DNA of 64,000 bases from Shinella sp. XGS7 (lineage in GTDB: Bacteria; Pseudomonadota; Gammaproteobacteria; Burkholderiales; Burkholderiaceae_C). Where the stretch lies: the NCBI RefSeq assembly GCF_020535565.1, contig NZ_CP084758.1, forward strand, positions 4,725,001 through 4,789,000. Direction: 5' to 3'. The translations under genes were made by a program, and so were the position numbers. Numbering within the stretch: position 1 is the first letter of the stretch; each line of letters begins with the position of its first letter. Under the pieces are notes generated by a model. That model worked only from the letters and a program-made list of their open reading frames with translations. It did no database searches and was not told where the DNA came from. Of the stretch, positions 24,972 to 35,049 are shown one piece after another.

Positions 24972-25676
24972 TCAGGGCATCAGCCGGTAGCCCACCGCCG
25001 TCTCGGTCAGCAGATGGCGGGGCTGGGCCGGTTCGGCCTCCAGCTTCTGGCGCAGATTGCCCATATAGACGCGCAGATAGTGGTTGTCGTCCACATGGCT
25101 GGGGCCCCACACGGCCTTGAGCAGCTGGCGGTGGGTCAGCACCTTGCCGGCATTGGCAATCAGATGGGTGAGCAGGCGGTACTCGGTGGGCGTGAGGTGC
25201 ACGCCCTGGCCCTCGCGCAGCACGCGCCGCGCCGCCAGGTCCACCTCCACCGCACCGAAGGCAAAACGGCTGGCCGGCGCCTGGCCGGCCTGGGCCGCCA
25301 CGGCCTGGGCGCGGCGCTGCGCCACGCGCACCCGCGCCATCAGCTCGCCCACGCCGAAGGGCTTGGTCAGATAGTCGTCGGCCCCGGCGTCCAGGGCGGC
25401 GATCTTGTCCTGCTCGTCGGCACGGGCCGAGAGCACGATCACCGGCACGGCCGACCAGCTGCGCAGGTCCTTGAGGTAGTTGATGCCGTCGTCGTCGGGC
25501 AGGCCCAGGTCCAGGATGATGAGCTCGGGGTGACGGGTGCCGGCGTCGATCAGGCCCTGGCGCACGGTCTCGCACTCATGCACCTGCCAGCCCTCGGCCT
25601 CCAGGCCCAGGCGCACGAAGCGGCGGATGCTGGGCTCGTCCTCGACGATCAGGGCGGTGGGTTTGGGTTCACTCAT
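24972..25676 (-). CDS. kdpE: KDP operon response regulator KdpE
   Basis: 234 residues. Receiver domain with phospho-acceptor Asp56 (LIILDLGLP), acidic pair in VEDEPS and Lys in LTKPFGVGEL. The C-terminal OmpR-type winged helix reads HLTPTEYRLLTHLIANAGKVLTHRQLL and VYMGNLRQKLE. Phosphorylated by KdpD, it activates the kdpFABC promoter under potassium limitation. The ATG overlaps the kdpD stop by 4 bp. It is the last gene of the cluster; a GATase gene converges on it. Confidence 0.95.
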   Translation of the reverse strand: MSEPKPTALIVEDEPSIRRFVRLGLEAEGWQVHECETVRQGLIDAGTRHPELIILDLGLPDDDGINYLKDLRSWSAVPVIVLSARADEQDKIAALDAGADDYLTKPFGVGELMARVRVAQRRAQAVAAQAGQAPASRFAFGAVEVDLAARRVLREGQGVHLTPTEYRLLTHLIANAGKVLTHRQLLKAVWGPSHVDDNHYLRVYMGNLRQKLEAEPAQPRHLLTETAVGYRLMP

Positions 25677-28426
25677 GGGCGTGCAACTCCCTCAATCTCT
25701 TCCTCATGGGGCAAGGCCGGCGGCTGGCCCAGGGGCAGGGTCAGCACGAAGGCGGCGCCGCCCAGGGCCGAACGCTCGGCCCAGATGCGCCCGCCATGGG
25801 CCTCCAGGATGGCGCGGCAGATGGCCAGGCCCAGGCCCACGCCGGGGATGCTGCTCTCGCTCTTGGCCCGGGTGAACTTCTCGAACAGCGTTTCCTCGCG
25901 GCCGGCCGGCAGGCCCGGGCCATCGTCGGCCACGCTGAGCTGCAGCTGCGCATCCCGGACCTGGGCCGAGATCTCGATGCGGCTGCCCGGCGGCGTGTAC
26001 TTGGCGGCGTTCTCCAGCAGATTGGCCAGCACGCGCTCGATCAGCGCGGCATCCATCTCGACCAGGGGCAGGTCCGGCGCCAGCCGCGTCTGCACCTGGT
26101 GGCCGGTCAGCACGCTGCGCATGGCCTGCAGGGCGCCGCCCAGCACTTCGTCGATCGGCAGCCATTCGCGGCGCAGCTGCACCGCCCCGCTCTGCAGGCG
26201 CGCCATGTCCAGCAGATTGCTGACCATGGCATTGATGCGCTGCGACTCCTGGCGCAGCGAACCCGCCATCTCCTGCCCTTGCGGCGGCAGGCCCGGCAGC
26301 GCGGCCAGGGTGTCGGCCAGGCCGTAGACCACGGCCAGCGGCGTGCGCAGATCATGCGAGAGCGCCGAGAGCAGGGAGTTGCGCAGGCGCTCCGACTCGA
26401 TGTGCACCAGGGCGTTCTGCGCCACCTCCACATAATGCACCCGCTCCAGGGCCTGGCCGATGATGCTGGCCATGGTGTCGAGCTGGGCACGGCGCTCGGG
26501 CCGCAGCACCGCCTCCAGATCGCGCGGGCGCAGGCACAGCACGCCGCGCGCGCGCATGGGCGCGGCCAGGGGCAGGTAGAACCAAGGGCTGCCCGGCAGG
26601 GTGTCGGTGGCCAGACCCGCGGCCTGGCCATGGTCCAGGGCCCAGCGCGCGGTGCCGGCATCGGGGGCATCGGCCCCGTCGGCCGGCGCCAGCGGCAGGG
26701 GCGCATGCAGCTGCTCGTCCAGGCCCAGCACCAGGATCTGGGCGCGGCCATGCAGCTCGCGGGCCAGGCGCTCCTGTGCGATCTGGGCCACCTGCTCGGT
26801 CTGCAGCGCGCCGGCCAGCTCACGGGTCAGCTCGAACAGCGCGCGCGAACGCGCCTCGCGCTCCGCCGCCACCTGGGCCTGGTAGCGCAGATGCGCGGTG
26901 AGCTGGCCCACGATCAGACCCACGGCCAGCATCACGCCGAAGGTCAGCAGGTACTGCACGTCGGACACCGCGAAGGACAGATGCGGCGCCACATAGAAGA
27001 AGTCGAACAGGCCCACGCTCACAAAGCTGGCCAGCACCGCCGGCCCGCGCCCCAGGCGCAGCGCCACGCCCAGCACCGTCAGCAGGAAGAGCATGACGAT
27101 ATTGGCCTCGTCCAGCAGGGGTTGCAGGGGCCAGGACAGGGCGCAGGTGGCACCGCAGGCCAGCGCGGCCAGCGCGTACTGGGGCGCCTGACGCGCCGCC
27201 GCGCCCCAGGCCGGCGCCGCCGGCTCCGGCTCGCTGCGCGCGCCGACGGCCGGCGGCAGGCCGACCTCGATCAGGTCCACATCCGGCAGCGCCGCAGACA
27301 GGCGCTCATACAGCGGCGGCGCGGCAAAGAGGCGGCGCCAGCCGGCCGGTCGGGGGCTACGGCCCAGCACCAGCTTGGAGAGGTTGTGCTCGCGCGCATG
27401 CTCGGCCAGGGCCACGGCCGCGTCCTGGGCCTGCAGCACCGCGGTGGCAGCGCCCAGATCCTGGGCCAGGCGCATCTGGCGCAGCACGCGCTCGCGCTGC
27501 GCATCCGGCAGGCGCCGCAGGGCCGGGGTCTCCACATAGACCGCATGCCAGCTCACGCCCAGCTGCTGCGCCAGTCGGGCGCTGCTGCGCAGCACATGCT
27601 CGGCGCGCGGCGTGGGCCCGACCGCGCAGAGGATGGCCGCCTCGGTGCTCCAGACCTGGGTGATCGCCGAGTGGCTGCGCCAGGCCTGCACGTCGTCCTC
27701 GACCCTATCGGCGGTGCGGCGCAGGGCCAGCTCGCGCAGGGCCATCAGATTGCCCTTGCGGAAGAAATGCTTGGCGGCGCGCTCGGCCTGCGCGCCCATA
27801 TACACCTTGCCGGCCTTCAGGCGGCTCAGCAGCTCATCGGCCGGGGTGTCGACCAGCAGCACCTCGTCGGCCGCGTCGAAGAAGCGGTCCGGCAGGGTCT
27901 CCTGCACCCGCACACCGGTGATGCCGCCCACCACATCGTTGAGGCTCTCCAGGTGCTGGACATTGAGGCTGGTGTAGACATCGATGCCATTGGTCAGCAG
28001 CTCCTCCACGTCCTGCCAGCGCTTGGGGTGGCGCGAGCCGGCCACATTGCTGTGCGCCAGCTCGTCCACCAGGATCAGCGGGCGCGGCTGGCCCTCATGC
28101 ACCAGGGGCTTGAGGCGCGCCAGCGCCGCATCCAGATCGAACTCGGGCAGGGTCCGCCCGCGGTACTCGACCTGGCGCGCGGGCAGCAGCTCCAGGCCCT
28201 CGGTCAGGGCAGCGGTCTCGCCGCGACCATGGGTCTCCACCACGCCCACCAGCACCTGGCGGCCCTCGGCCAGCAGCTTGCGCGCGGCCAGGAGCATGGC
28301 GTAGGTCTTGCCCACGCCGGCCGAGGAGCCGAAATAGATGCGCAGCCTGCCGCGCGCGGCCTTCTCTTCCTCGGCGCGCAGCTGCTCCAGCAGCGCATCC
28401 GGATCGGGGCGTTCGTCGTCGGTCAT
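25673..28426 (-). CDS. kdpD: Potassium sensor histidine kinase KdpD
   Basis: 917 residues, full length. The N-terminal KdpD domain has Walker A GSSAGVGKTY at 33-41 and LILVDELAHSNVAGSRH as Walker B region, then a universal-stress-like domain. Four membrane segments lie around 450-550, followed by a GAF-like region and the kinase: H-box LSHDLRTPL with His about 691, N-box NLLENAAKY and ADDGPGLP. It senses potassium and turgor and phosphorylates KdpE. The start at 28426 (MTDDERPDP) was chosen; the 33-codon longer frame reads through the end of corA. corA ends 8 bp upstream, so corA-kdpD-kdpE is one unit. Confidence 0.95.
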   Translation of the reverse strand: MTDDERPDPDALLEQLRAEEEKAARGRLRIYFGSSAGVGKTYAMLLAARKLLAEGRQVLVGVVETHGRGETAALTEGLELLPARQVEYRGRTLPEFDLDAALARLKPLVHEGQPRPLILVDELAHSNVAGSRHPKRWQDVEELLTNGIDVYTSLNVQHLESLNDVVGGITGVRVQETLPDRFFDAADEVLLVDTPADELLSRLKAGKVYMGAQAERAAKHFFRKGNLMALRELALRRTADRVEDDVQAWRSHSAITQVWSTEAAILCAVGPTPRAEHVLRSSARLAQQLGVSWHAVYVETPALRRLPDAQRERVLRQMRLAQDLGAATAVLQAQDAAVALAEHAREHNLSKLVLGRSPRPAGWRRLFAAPPLYERLSAALPDVDLIEVGLPPAVGARSEPEPAAPAWGAAARQAPQYALAALACGATCALSWPLQPLLDEANIVMLFLLTVLGVALRLGRGPAVLASFVSVGLFDFFYVAPHLSFAVSDVQYLLTFGVMLAVGLIVGQLTAHLRYQAQVAAEREARSRALFELTRELAGALQTEQVAQIAQERLARELHGRAQILVLGLDEQLHAPLPLAPADGADAPDAGTARWALDHGQAAGLATDTLPGSPWFYLPLAAPMRARGVLCLRPRDLEAVLRPERRAQLDTMASIIGQALERVHYVEVAQNALVHIESERLRNSLLSALSHDLRTPLAVVYGLADTLAALPGLPPQGQEMAGSLRQESQRINAMVSNLLDMARLQSGAVQLRREWLPIDEVLGGALQAMRSVLTGHQVQTRLAPDLPLVEMDAALIERVLANLLENAAKYTPPGSRIEISAQVRDAQLQLSVADDGPGLPAGREETLFEKFTRAKSESSIPGVGLGLAICRAILEAHGGRIWAERSALGGAAFVLTLPLGQPPALPHEEEIEGVARP

Positions 28427-28434
28427 CGTTGTTG

Positions 28435-29400
28435 TCAGAGCCAGCCGGCCCGGCGGAAGCGATACCACAGCAGGGCGCAGACCGACACGATCAGGCCCAG
28501 GGCGGCGGGGTAGCCCCAGCTCCACTTCAGCTCGGGCATGGTCTCGAAGTTCATCCCCCAGATACCCGCAAAGGCGGTGGCCACCGCGAAGATACCGGCC
28601 CAGGCCGCCAGGCGCTTGGTCACGTCGCTGTCCTCGATGGCTACCATGGAGAGATTGGCCTGGATGGCGGTGGCGATGGTTTCGCGCACCGCCTCGATGG
28701 AGCCCTGGATGCGGGCCAGATGGTCCGCCACATCGCGGAAGTAATGCTCGGACTTGCCGCAGACCGGTGGGATGCGCCCGCCATGCAGCTTGGACAGCAT
28801 TTCCAGCATGGGCGCCACCGCGCGGCGCAGCTGCATCAAGCGGCGCTTGAGCGCGTAGAGGCGCTGGATGTTGTCGCGCGCCGCGCCGTTGGTGAAGATG
28901 CTCTGCTCGATCTCCTCCAGCTCCGACTCCAGCAGATCGACGATGGGAAAGTAGCGGTCCACCACCGCGTCCATCAGGGCGTAGAGCACAAAGCTCGGCC
29001 CCTGGCGCAGCAGCTCGGGCTCGCGCTCGGCGCGCTCGCGCACCCCCAGGAAATGCTGGGGGCTGCGCTGGCGCAAGGACAGCACATAGCCGGGGCCGAC
29101 GAAGACCGCCACCTCGCCGCGCTGGATTTCTGCACCGATCCAGTCGATCAGGTGCATGGAGACGAAGAGATCGCTGCCGTACTCGTCGATCTTGGGCCGC
29201 TGCTGACCCTTGAGCGCGTCCTCCACCGCCAGCGGGTGCAGATTGAAGAGACGCTGCCAGGGTGCAAGCTCGGCGGCGTCGGCGTCGCGCAGCGCCACCC
29301 AGACGAAGGTGTCGGGCTGATCCAGATAGGCCCCCACCTCGTCGGGGGACAGATCGGCCAGCTTGTGGCCCTCGCGGTAGACGGCGCAGTTGATCAGCAT
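28435..29400 (-). CDS. corA: CorA family magnesium/cobalt transporter
   Basis: 321 residues. The large N-terminal cytoplasmic domain is followed by the long stalk helix and two C-terminal membrane helices with the pore signature GIWGMNFETMPEL between them; the short tail (RFRRAGWL) ends in the cytoplasm. CorA forms pentameric Mg2+ channels gated by internal Mg2+. Its place inside the Kdp cluster, between the TorF porin and kdpD with 8 bp to kdpD, is unusual and suggests coupling of Mg2+ and K+ homeostasis in this lineage. An exchange of charge between the two major cations is a plausible reason; it is inference. Confidence 0.93.
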   Translation of the reverse strand: MLINCAVYREGHKLADLSPDEVGAYLDQPDTFVWVALRDADAAELAPWQRLFNLHPLAVEDALKGQQRPKIDEYGSDLFVSMHLIDWIGAEIQRGEVAVFVGPGYVLSLRQRSPQHFLGVRERAEREPELLRQGPSFVLYALMDAVVDRYFPIVDLLESELEEIEQSIFTNGAARDNIQRLYALKRRLMQLRRAVAPMLEMLSKLHGGRIPPVCGKSEHYFRDVADHLARIQGSIEAVRETIATAIQANLSMVAIEDSDVTKRLAAWAGIFAVATAFAGIWGMNFETMPELKWSWGYPAALGLIVSVCALLWYRFRRAGWL

Positions 29401-29429
29401 CGCGGCATTGTCACCTCAGGCCAGGGGCT

Positions 29430-30266
29430 TCAGAAGCTGCGCTGCACGCTCAGCACCAAGCCCGCCTGGCCCAGCTTCTTGGGGTCCTGGCCCGCAGAGT
29501 TGCCGGCCTGGTAGTAGCTCTTGTCGGCATCGGTGGCCACCAGGGCGGCGCCCAGGTTGAAGCCGCCCAGGTTCTTGGTGAGACCCAGCTTCACATCGGT
29601 GTAGGACAGCTCGCTGTAGTGGCGCACCGAGACCCGGCCCAGATGGGCGTCCAGCGTCAGGCCTTCGGACAGTTCGAAGCGGTAGTTCAGGTCCAGATAG
29701 CTGCTGCCCTTGGAGCCACCGCGCGCGGGCAGGCTGTTGAAGTAGGCATAGCCGGCGGTCGTGCCGTTCAGGCCGAAGTAGTCGGTGGCGGCCACCGAGA
29801 GCTTGGCGCTGAAGGCCCCGGCCGAGAGGCCGATGTAGAGGTCCACGTTGTCGTACTTCTCGCCGGTCGGCACGCCGGGGGCGCTGTTGAACTTGGCGCC
29901 GGGGTAGACGTAGGCCAGAGCACCCAGGTCCAGGGTCAGGTCTTGAGACAGCGCGAACTTGTAGCCGCCGTAGAGATCCAGCTCCAGGCCGGCGCCGTTG
30001 TTATAGCTATTGCCCGAGACATTGGAGGCCCAGGTGCCGGCATAGAAGCCGCTGCTGTGGGCGTAGTCGAAGCCGCCCTGCACGGCGGGCTGGCGCCAGG
30101 TCTGGCTGATGCCGCGGAAGCGGTAGTCGCTGAACAGGCCGAGATTGCCCGTCAGGCTGTGCTCGGGAGTGGCTGGTGCGGCCTGGGCCAGAACGGTGCC
30201 GGTGCTCAGGACCAGCAGGACGGAGGCAAGGATGTGCTTGGTGTGCATGATGCGGGCGGCAGCCAT
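29430..30266 (-). CDS. TorF family putative porin
   Basis: 278 residues from the ATG at 30266, with an AGAGG site upstream; a second ATG six codons later is also possible. A signal peptide (HTKHILASVLLVLSTGTVLAQA) is followed by SLTGNLGLFSDYRFRGISQTWRQPAVQGGFDYAHSSGFY, the diagnostic start of TIGR02001 porins, and ends in a barrel strand VLSVQRSF with terminal Phe. It is predicted to be a small outer-membrane barrel. It lies between kdpC and corA, so it may serve ion passage over the outer membrane when potassium is scarce; this is context, not proof. A hairpin at 30363-30384 separates it from kdpC. Confidence 0.85.
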   Translation of the reverse strand: MAAARIMHTKHILASVLLVLSTGTVLAQAAPATPEHSLTGNLGLFSDYRFRGISQTWRQPAVQGGFDYAHSSGFYAGTWASNVSGNSYNNGAGLELDLYGGYKFALSQDLTLDLGALAYVYPGAKFNSAPGVPTGEKYDNVDLYIGLSAGAFSAKLSVAATDYFGLNGTTAGYAYFNSLPARGGSKGSSYLDLNYRFELSEGLTLDAHLGRVSVRHYSELSYTDVKLGLTKNLGGFNLGAALVATDADKSYYQAGNSAGQDPKKLGQAGLVLSVQRSF

Positions 30267-30362
30267 GAAGCGCCGCCTCTTGGAAGAACAAGAGACCGGG
30301 AGGAAAAAAAGGCGATGCCCCCCCTCCCTGTTTTCTCTCTCGCTCAGGGGTTTCATCGCGGA

Positions 30363-30384
30363 CCCCGGCCTTGAGAGGCCGGGG
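30363..30384 (-). terminator. Hairpin between kdpC and the TorF porin gene
   Basis: CCCCGGCCT and AGGCCGGGG are perfect 9-bp arms with a TGAG loop, 14 bp after the kdpC stop. No T-run follows on the minus strand, so it may only attenuate read-through into the porin-corA-kdpDE part or stabilise the kdpFABC mRNA. Confidence 0.5.
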
Positions 30385-30397
30385 CCAGGAAAAGATG

Positions 30398-30973
30398 TCA
30401 GGGCTTGCTGGCGTCCAGCGCCAGATTGAGCTTGAGCACATTGACGCGCGGCTCGCCCAGCACGCGCAGGTCGCGCTCGGCGGTGTTGGCTTCGATCAGC
30501 GCCTGCACCTTGTCCAGCGGCAGGCCACGCTCACGCGCCACCCGGGCCGCCTGATAGCGCGCCGCGGCCATGCTGATATGCGGGTCCAGGCCGCTGGACG
30601 AAGCCGTCACCAGATCGGCCGGCACCGGGGCCTTGTTGTCTGGATCGGCGGCGCGCAGCGCCTCGATGCGGGCCTTGACGGCATCGGCCAGGGCCGGGTT
30701 CAGCGGCCCCTGATTGGAGCCACCGGACCCAGCAGCGTTGTTGGCCATGGGGCCGGTGGCCGAGGGACGGCCCCAGAAGTACTTGGGCGACGTGAAGCTC
30801 TGGCCGATCAGCTCGGAACCGACGGTCTTGCCGCCGACCTCGATCAGGCTGCCGGCCGCCTGCCTGGGGAACAGGCCCTGTGCCACGCCGGTGACGGCCA
30901 GGGGATAGAGCAGGCCGGTGATGGCCGAGAGCAGCACGAGGCTGACAAGCGCGGGACGCAGATGGGCTTTCAT
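30398..30973 (-). CDS. kdpC: Potassium-transporting ATPase subunit KdpC
   Basis: 191 residues. One N-terminal membrane helix ([27 protein letters not shown]) is followed by the family blocks [42 protein letters not shown] and [14 protein letters not shown]. KdpC stabilises the KdpFABC complex and assists ATP binding at KdpB. It is separated from kdpB by 15 bp. Length and motifs are normal. Its codon use is host-like, unlike the 3' part of kdpB directly upstream. Confidence 0.95.
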   Translation of the reverse strand: MKAHLRPALVSLVLLSAITGLLYPLAVTGVAQGLFPRQAAGSLIEVGGKTVGSELIGQSFTSPKYFWGRPSATGPMANNAAGSGGSNQGPLNPALADAVKARIEALRAADPDNKAPVPADLVTASSSGLDPHISMAAARYQAARVARERGLPLDKVQALIEANTAERDLRVLGEPRVNVLKLNLALDASKP

Positions 30974-30988
30974 GATGAAGCAGCCTCC

Positions 30989-33175
30989 TTAGACGAGATG
31001 CAGAAGCACCAGCAGCCCGTCGATAGCCTTGATGCCTGCAAAGGGCAGGATCAGGCCGCCGAGGCCGTAGACGAGGAGATTGCGGCGCAGGAGCGCAGCC
31101 GCGCCGGCCGGGCGATAGCCGACGCCGCGCAGCGCCAGCGGAATGAGCGCGACGATGATCAACGCATTGAAGATGACCGCCGAGAGAATGGCCGACTGCG
31201 GCGAGGCGAGGTTCATGATGTTGAGCGCGTCGAGTGCCGGATAGGTCGCGACGAACAGCGCCGGGATGATCGCGAAATACTTCGCGACGTCGTTGGCGAT
31301 GGAGAAGGTCGTCAGCGAGCCGCGCGTCATGAGAAGCTGCTTGCCGATCTCGACGATCTCGATGAGCTTGGTGGGGCTGGAATCGAGGTCCACCATGTTG
31401 GCCGCCTCGCGGGCCGCCTGGGTGCCGGTCTGCATGGCGACGCCGACATCGGCCTGCGCCAGGGCCGGGGCGTCGTTGGTGCCGTCGCCGCACATGGCGA
31501 TGAGCCGGCCGCCCTGCTGCTCGCGGCGGATATAGGCGAGCTTGTCCTCCGGCGTCGCCTGGGCGAGGAAGTCGTCCACGCCGGCTTCCGAGGCGATGGC
31601 CGCGGCGGTGACCGGGTTGTCGCCCGTCACCATGACGGTGCGGATGCCCATGGCGCGCAGCGCCGCGAAACGCTCCTTGATGCCCGGCTTCACCACGTCC
31701 TTGAGCTCCACCACGCCGAGCACGCGGGCGCCCTCAGCCGGCGCCGGGCCGTCCCAAGCAGGCTGAGCACCCGCTTGGCGGGTGGCCGGCGTATCCGACG
31801 GCCGGGAGCTCCATTCCGCCACCACCAGGGGCGTGCTGCCGCGGCGGGCGATCTCGTCCACGGCCGTGGCCACCTCACGCGGGAAGCTGCCACCCAGGGA
31901 CTCCACATGCTTGCGGATCGCGTCCTGCGCGCCCTTGCGCAGCTGGCGGCTGCCGCCGGCCAGGTCCACACCGCTCATGCGGGTCTGGGCGGTGAAGGGC
32001 ACGAACTGCGCCTCCAGGCTGCCGATCTCGCGTTCGCGCAGGCCGTAGCGGGTCTTGGCCAGCACCACGATGGAGCGGCCCTCGGGCGTCTCGTCGGCCA
32101 GGGAGGCGAGCTGGGCCGCGTCGGCCAGTTGGGCCTCGGTGACGCCCGGGGCCGGCACGAACTGGCTGGCCTGGCGGTTGCCCAGGGTGATGGTGCCGGT
32201 CTTGTCCAGCATCAGCACGTCCACATCGCCGGCCGCTTCGACGGCGCGGCCCGAAGTGGCGATCACATTGGCCGCCATCATGCGGCTCATGCCCGCCACG
32301 CCGATGGCCGAGAGCAGGCCGCCGATGGTGGTGGGGATCAGGCAGACCAGCAGGGCGATCAGGGCGGTGACCGAGACCACGGTGCCGGCCCCCGCCACCT
32401 CGACGCTGAAGATCGAGTAGGGCAGCAGGGTCACGGTGACCACCAGGAAGACCAGGGTCAGCGCCACCAGCAGAATGGTCAGCGCGATCTCGTTGGGCGT
32501 CTTCTGGCGCTTGGCGCCCTCCACCATGGCGATCATGCGGTCCAGGAAGGACTCGCCCGGGTTGACGCCCACGCGCACCACCAGCCAGTCCGAGAGCACG
32601 CGGGTGCCGCCGGTCACGGAGGAGAAGTCACCACCGGACTCGCGGATCACCGGCGCCGATTCGCCGGTAATGGCGCTCTCGTCCACCGAGGCCACGCCCT
32701 CGATCACCTCGCCGTCCAGGGGGATCAGGTCGCCGGCTTCCACCAGCACCACGTGGCCCTTGCGCAGCTCGTCCGACTGGGTCGGATGCCATTGCGCACC
32801 GTGCCTGGGTTCGTGCAGCTTTTTGGCCCAGGTCTTGGTCTTGAGGCCGCGCAGCGAGGCGGCCTGGGCCTTGCTGCGGCCCTCGGCCAGGGCCTCGGCG
32901 AAGTTGGCGAAGAGCACGGTGAACCACAGCCACAGGGCGATGGTCAGTATGAAGCCCGAGCCCTCGCCACCGCCTGCGGTGGCGCTCGAAGCGTCGCCGG
33001 CCAGCTGCGGATTCCCCAGGCTGGCGATCCACAGCCCGCTGGTCAGCAGGCTGCCCGCATAGACCACGAACATCACCGGGTTGCGCCATTGAACGCGCGG
33101 GGCCAGCTTGGTGAAGGCCTCCTTCGTGGCCTGGCTCACCAGCTTGGAGTCGAAAAGAAAGTCCTTTTGTTTCAT
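30989..33175 (-). CDS. kdpB: Potassium-transporting P-type ATPase subunit KdpB
   Basis: 728 residues, longer than the roughly 680-700 usual for Kdp[13 protein letters not shown] carries the phosphorylated Asp (about 324); [13 protein letters not shown] is the actuator region with SITGES; MVTGDNP and [16 protein letters not shown] complete the haloacid-dehalogenase core. The extra length is mostly a Pro/Ala-rich insert (about 457-480, [20 protein letters not shown]) in the nucleotide-binding domain. From about 31050 to 31720 the DNA changes to a GTC/CTC/GCG codon style and peptides such as [23 protein letters not shown], split here by its surroundings, recall rhizobial KdpB; the rest is host-like. 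It pumps K+ with KdpA. Confidence 0.95.
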   Translation of the reverse strand: MKQKDFLFDSKLVSQATKEAFTKLAPRVQWRNPVMFVVYAGSLLTSGLWIASLGNPQLAGDASSATAGGGEGSGFILTIALWLWFTVLFANFAEALAEGRSKAQAASLRGLKTKTWAKKLHEPRHGAQWHPTQSDELRKGHVVLVEAGDLIPLDGEVIEGVASVDESAITGESAPVIRESGGDFSSVTGGTRVLSDWLVVRVGVNPGESFLDRMIAMVEGAKRQKTPNEIALTILLVALTLVFLVVTVTLLPYSIFSVEVAGAGTVVSVTALIALLVCLIPTTIGGLLSAIGVAGMSRMMAANVIATSGRAVEAAGDVDVLMLDKTGTITLGNRQASQFVPAPGVTEAQLADAAQLASLADETPEGRSIVVLAKTRYGLREREIGSLEAQFVPFTAQTRMSGVDLAGGSRQLRKGAQDAIRKHVESLGGSFPREVATAVDEIARRGSTPLVVAEWSSRPSDTPATRQAGAQPAWDGPAPAEGARVLGVVELKDVVKPGIKERFAALRAMGIRTVMVTGDNPVTAAAIASEAGVDDFLAQATPEDKLAYIRREQQGGRLIAMCGDGTNDAPALAQADVGVAMQTGTQAAREAANMVDLDSSPTKLIEIVEIGKQLLMTRGSLTTFSIANDVAKYFAIIPALFVATYPALDALNIMNLASPQSAILSAVIFNALIIVALIPLALRGVGYRPAGAAALLRRNLLVYGLGGLILPFAGIKAIDGLLVLLHLV

Positions 33176-33182
33176 AGCGTGC

Positions 33183-34958
33183 TCACTTCCAGAGCATCAG
33201 GTGTTCGACGACCGGGCCCAGGGCCAGCGCCGGCACATAGTTCAGCAGGCCGACCAGCAGCACCGTGCCGATCAGCAGCACGACGAAGAGCGGACCATGG
33301 GTGGGCAAGGTGCCGCTGCCCACGGGAATGCGCTTCTTGGCCCCCAGGGAGCCGGCAATGGCCAGCACCGGCACGATCACACCGAAGCGGCCCAGCCACA
33401 TCGCGAAGCCCAGCAAGGTGTTGTAGAAGGGGGTGTTGGCCGACAGACCGGCAAAGGCCGAGCCGTTGTTGTTGGCCGCCGAGGTCAGGGCGTAGAGGAT
33501 CTCCGAGAAGCCATGGGCGCCCGGATTGGCCACACCAGCCTTGCCCAGCGGGCTCAGCACCGCGATGGCCGTGCCCACCAGCACCACGATGGGCGTGATC
33601 AGGATGGCGATCGAGGTCATCTTCATCTCATAGGGCTCGATCTTCTTGCCGAGGAATTCCGGCGTGCGGCCGACCATGAGACCGGAGACGAAGACGGAGA
33701 GCAGCGCGAAGACCAGCATGCCGTAGAGGCCGGAGCCGACGCCGCCCGGCAACACTTCGCCAAGCTGCATCAGGAACATCGGCACGAGGCCACCGAGCCC
33801 GGTGAAGGAGCCGTGCATGGAGTTCACCGCACCGCAGGAGGCGGCGGTGGTGACCACCGCGAAGAGCGTGCTGGCATTGATGCCGAAGCGGGTCTCCTTG
33901 CCTTCCATATTGCCGGCGCCCGCCTCCACGCCCTGCGCCTGCAGCAACGGGTTGCCCGCCTGCTCGGCCGCGGTGGCGATCACCACGGCGGCGATGAACA
34001 TGGCGCTCATCGCGGCCAGGAGGGCCACGCCCTGGCGCTGGTCAGACACGATGCGGCCGAAGGCAAAGCACAGCGCGGCCGGGATCAGGAAGATGGCCAG
34101 CATCTGCACCAGATTGGACAGCGGCGTGGGGTTCTCGTAGGGATGGCTGGAGTTGGCATTGAAGAAGCCACCGCCATTGGTGCCCAGCATCTTGATGGCC
34201 AGCTGCGAGGCCACCGGGCCCATCGCGAGCTGCTGGGTCTCGGTCTTCTGGTCCTCCATCAGCGGCTGCCCCTGGGCATCCGGCAGGGGCTGGCCTTGTG
34301 CGTCCAGCTTGGGCGTCTGGTAGGCGGTGCTCTCCAGGGTCTGCACCGTCTTGTAGGGCTCCAGGTTCTGCAGCACGCCCTGACCGACAAAGAAGAGGGC
34401 CAGCACAAAGCTGATCGGCAGCAGCACCCACAGGGTGATGCGGGTCAGGTCGGCCCAGAAGTTGCCGACATCCTTCTTCAGCTTGCCCGCGAAGCCGCGC
34501 ATCAGGGCGAACACCACGGCGATGCCCGTGGCGGCCGACAGGAAGTTCTGCACCGTCAGGCCAGCCATCTGGCTGAAGTGGCTGAGCGTGGTCTCGCCGC
34601 CGTAGTTCTGCCAGTTGGTGTTGGTGACGAAGGAGACCGCCGTGTTGAAGGCAAGGTCCGGCGTCATGCCGGCAAAGCCCTGCGGATTGAGCGGCAGCAG
34701 GTCCTGGAAGCGCTGCAGCGCATAGGCGGCCAGCAGGCCCAGGAAATTGAAGAGCAGCAGCGCGATGGCGTACTGCTTCCAGTGCTGCCCCTGCTCCGGC
34801 TTCACGCCGGCCAGCTTGTACAGCAGGCCTTCGACCGCGCCCATCCAGCACGGCAGCCGTCCCTCACAGACGGCGACCAGCCACTTGGCCTGCGGCCAGG
34901 CCGCCAGCAGCAAGAGGCCCATGAACAGGGCCAGATTGATCCATGCCAAGCCGTCCAT
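33183..34958 (-). CDS. kdpA: Potassium-transporting ATPase subunit KdpA
   Basis: 591 residues with ten or more membrane segments. Selectivity-loop regions are recognisable: [36 protein letters not shown], and [14 protein letters not shown]. KdpA is the potassium channel-like subunit. The loop after the third segment holds an extra polar stretch ([20 protein letters not shown]) with a 7-residue repeat. Between about 33590 and 33890 the DNA has the same foreign-looking codon style as kdpB, covering [19 protein letters not shown] and the following helix. kdpF ends 1 bp upstream and kdpB starts 7 bp downstream, so this is a tight operon. Confidence 0.95.
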   Translation of the reverse strand: MDGLAWINLALFMGLLLLAAWPQAKWLVAVCEGRLPCWMGAVEGLLYKLAGVKPEQGQHWKQYAIALLLFNFLGLLAAYALQRFQDLLPLNPQGFAGMTPDLAFNTAVSFVTNTNWQNYGGETTLSHFSQMAGLTVQNFLSAATGIAVVFALMRGFAGKLKKDVGNFWADLTRITLWVLLPISFVLALFFVGQGVLQNLEPYKTVQTLESTAYQTPKLDAQGQPLPDAQGQPLMEDQKTETQQLAMGPVASQLAIKMLGTNGGGFFNANSSHPYENPTPLSNLVQMLAIFLIPAALCFAFGRIVSDQRQGVALLAAMSAMFIAAVVIATAAEQAGNPLLQAQGVEAGAGNMEGKETRFGINASTLFAVVTTAASCGAVNSMHGSFTGLGGLVPMFLMQLGEVLPGGVGSGLYGMLVFALLSVFVSGLMVGRTPEFLGKKIEPYEMKMTSIAILITPIVVLVGTAIAVLSPLGKAGVANPGAHGFSEILYALTSAANNNGSAFAGLSANTPFYNTLLGFAMWLGRFGVIVPVLAIAGSLGAKKRIPVGSGTLPTHGPLFVVLLIGTVLLVGLLNYVPALALGPVVEHLMLWK

Positions 34959-34959
34959 C

Positions 34960-35049
34960 TCAGAACTCCTCGGCGCGGACCAGGGCCACGATCAGATAGA
35001 CGAACAGCCCCGCGGCAATGATGCCGCTGGCCCAATACAGTGCGCTCAT
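34960..35049 (-). CDS. kdpF: Potassium-transporting ATPase small subunit KdpF
   Basis: 29 residues: one membrane helix ([20 protein letters not shown]) with a short charged end VRAEEF. KdpF is a single-span subunit lying between KdpA and KdpB and stabilising the complex. The TGA is separated from the kdpA ATG by one base, and its ATG overlaps the stop of the 31-codon ORF upstream (ATGA). It is too short for most gene callers but position and composition leave little doubt. Confidence 0.88.
   Translation of the reverse strand: MSALYWASGIIAAGLFVYLIVALVRAEEF

Noticed and set aside
30371-33598. A plus-strand open frame of 1075 codons opposite kdpB and kdpC
   Set aside because: Composition is typical of an antisense shadow (H/G/Q/A-rich) and the minus strand holds certain kdp genes.
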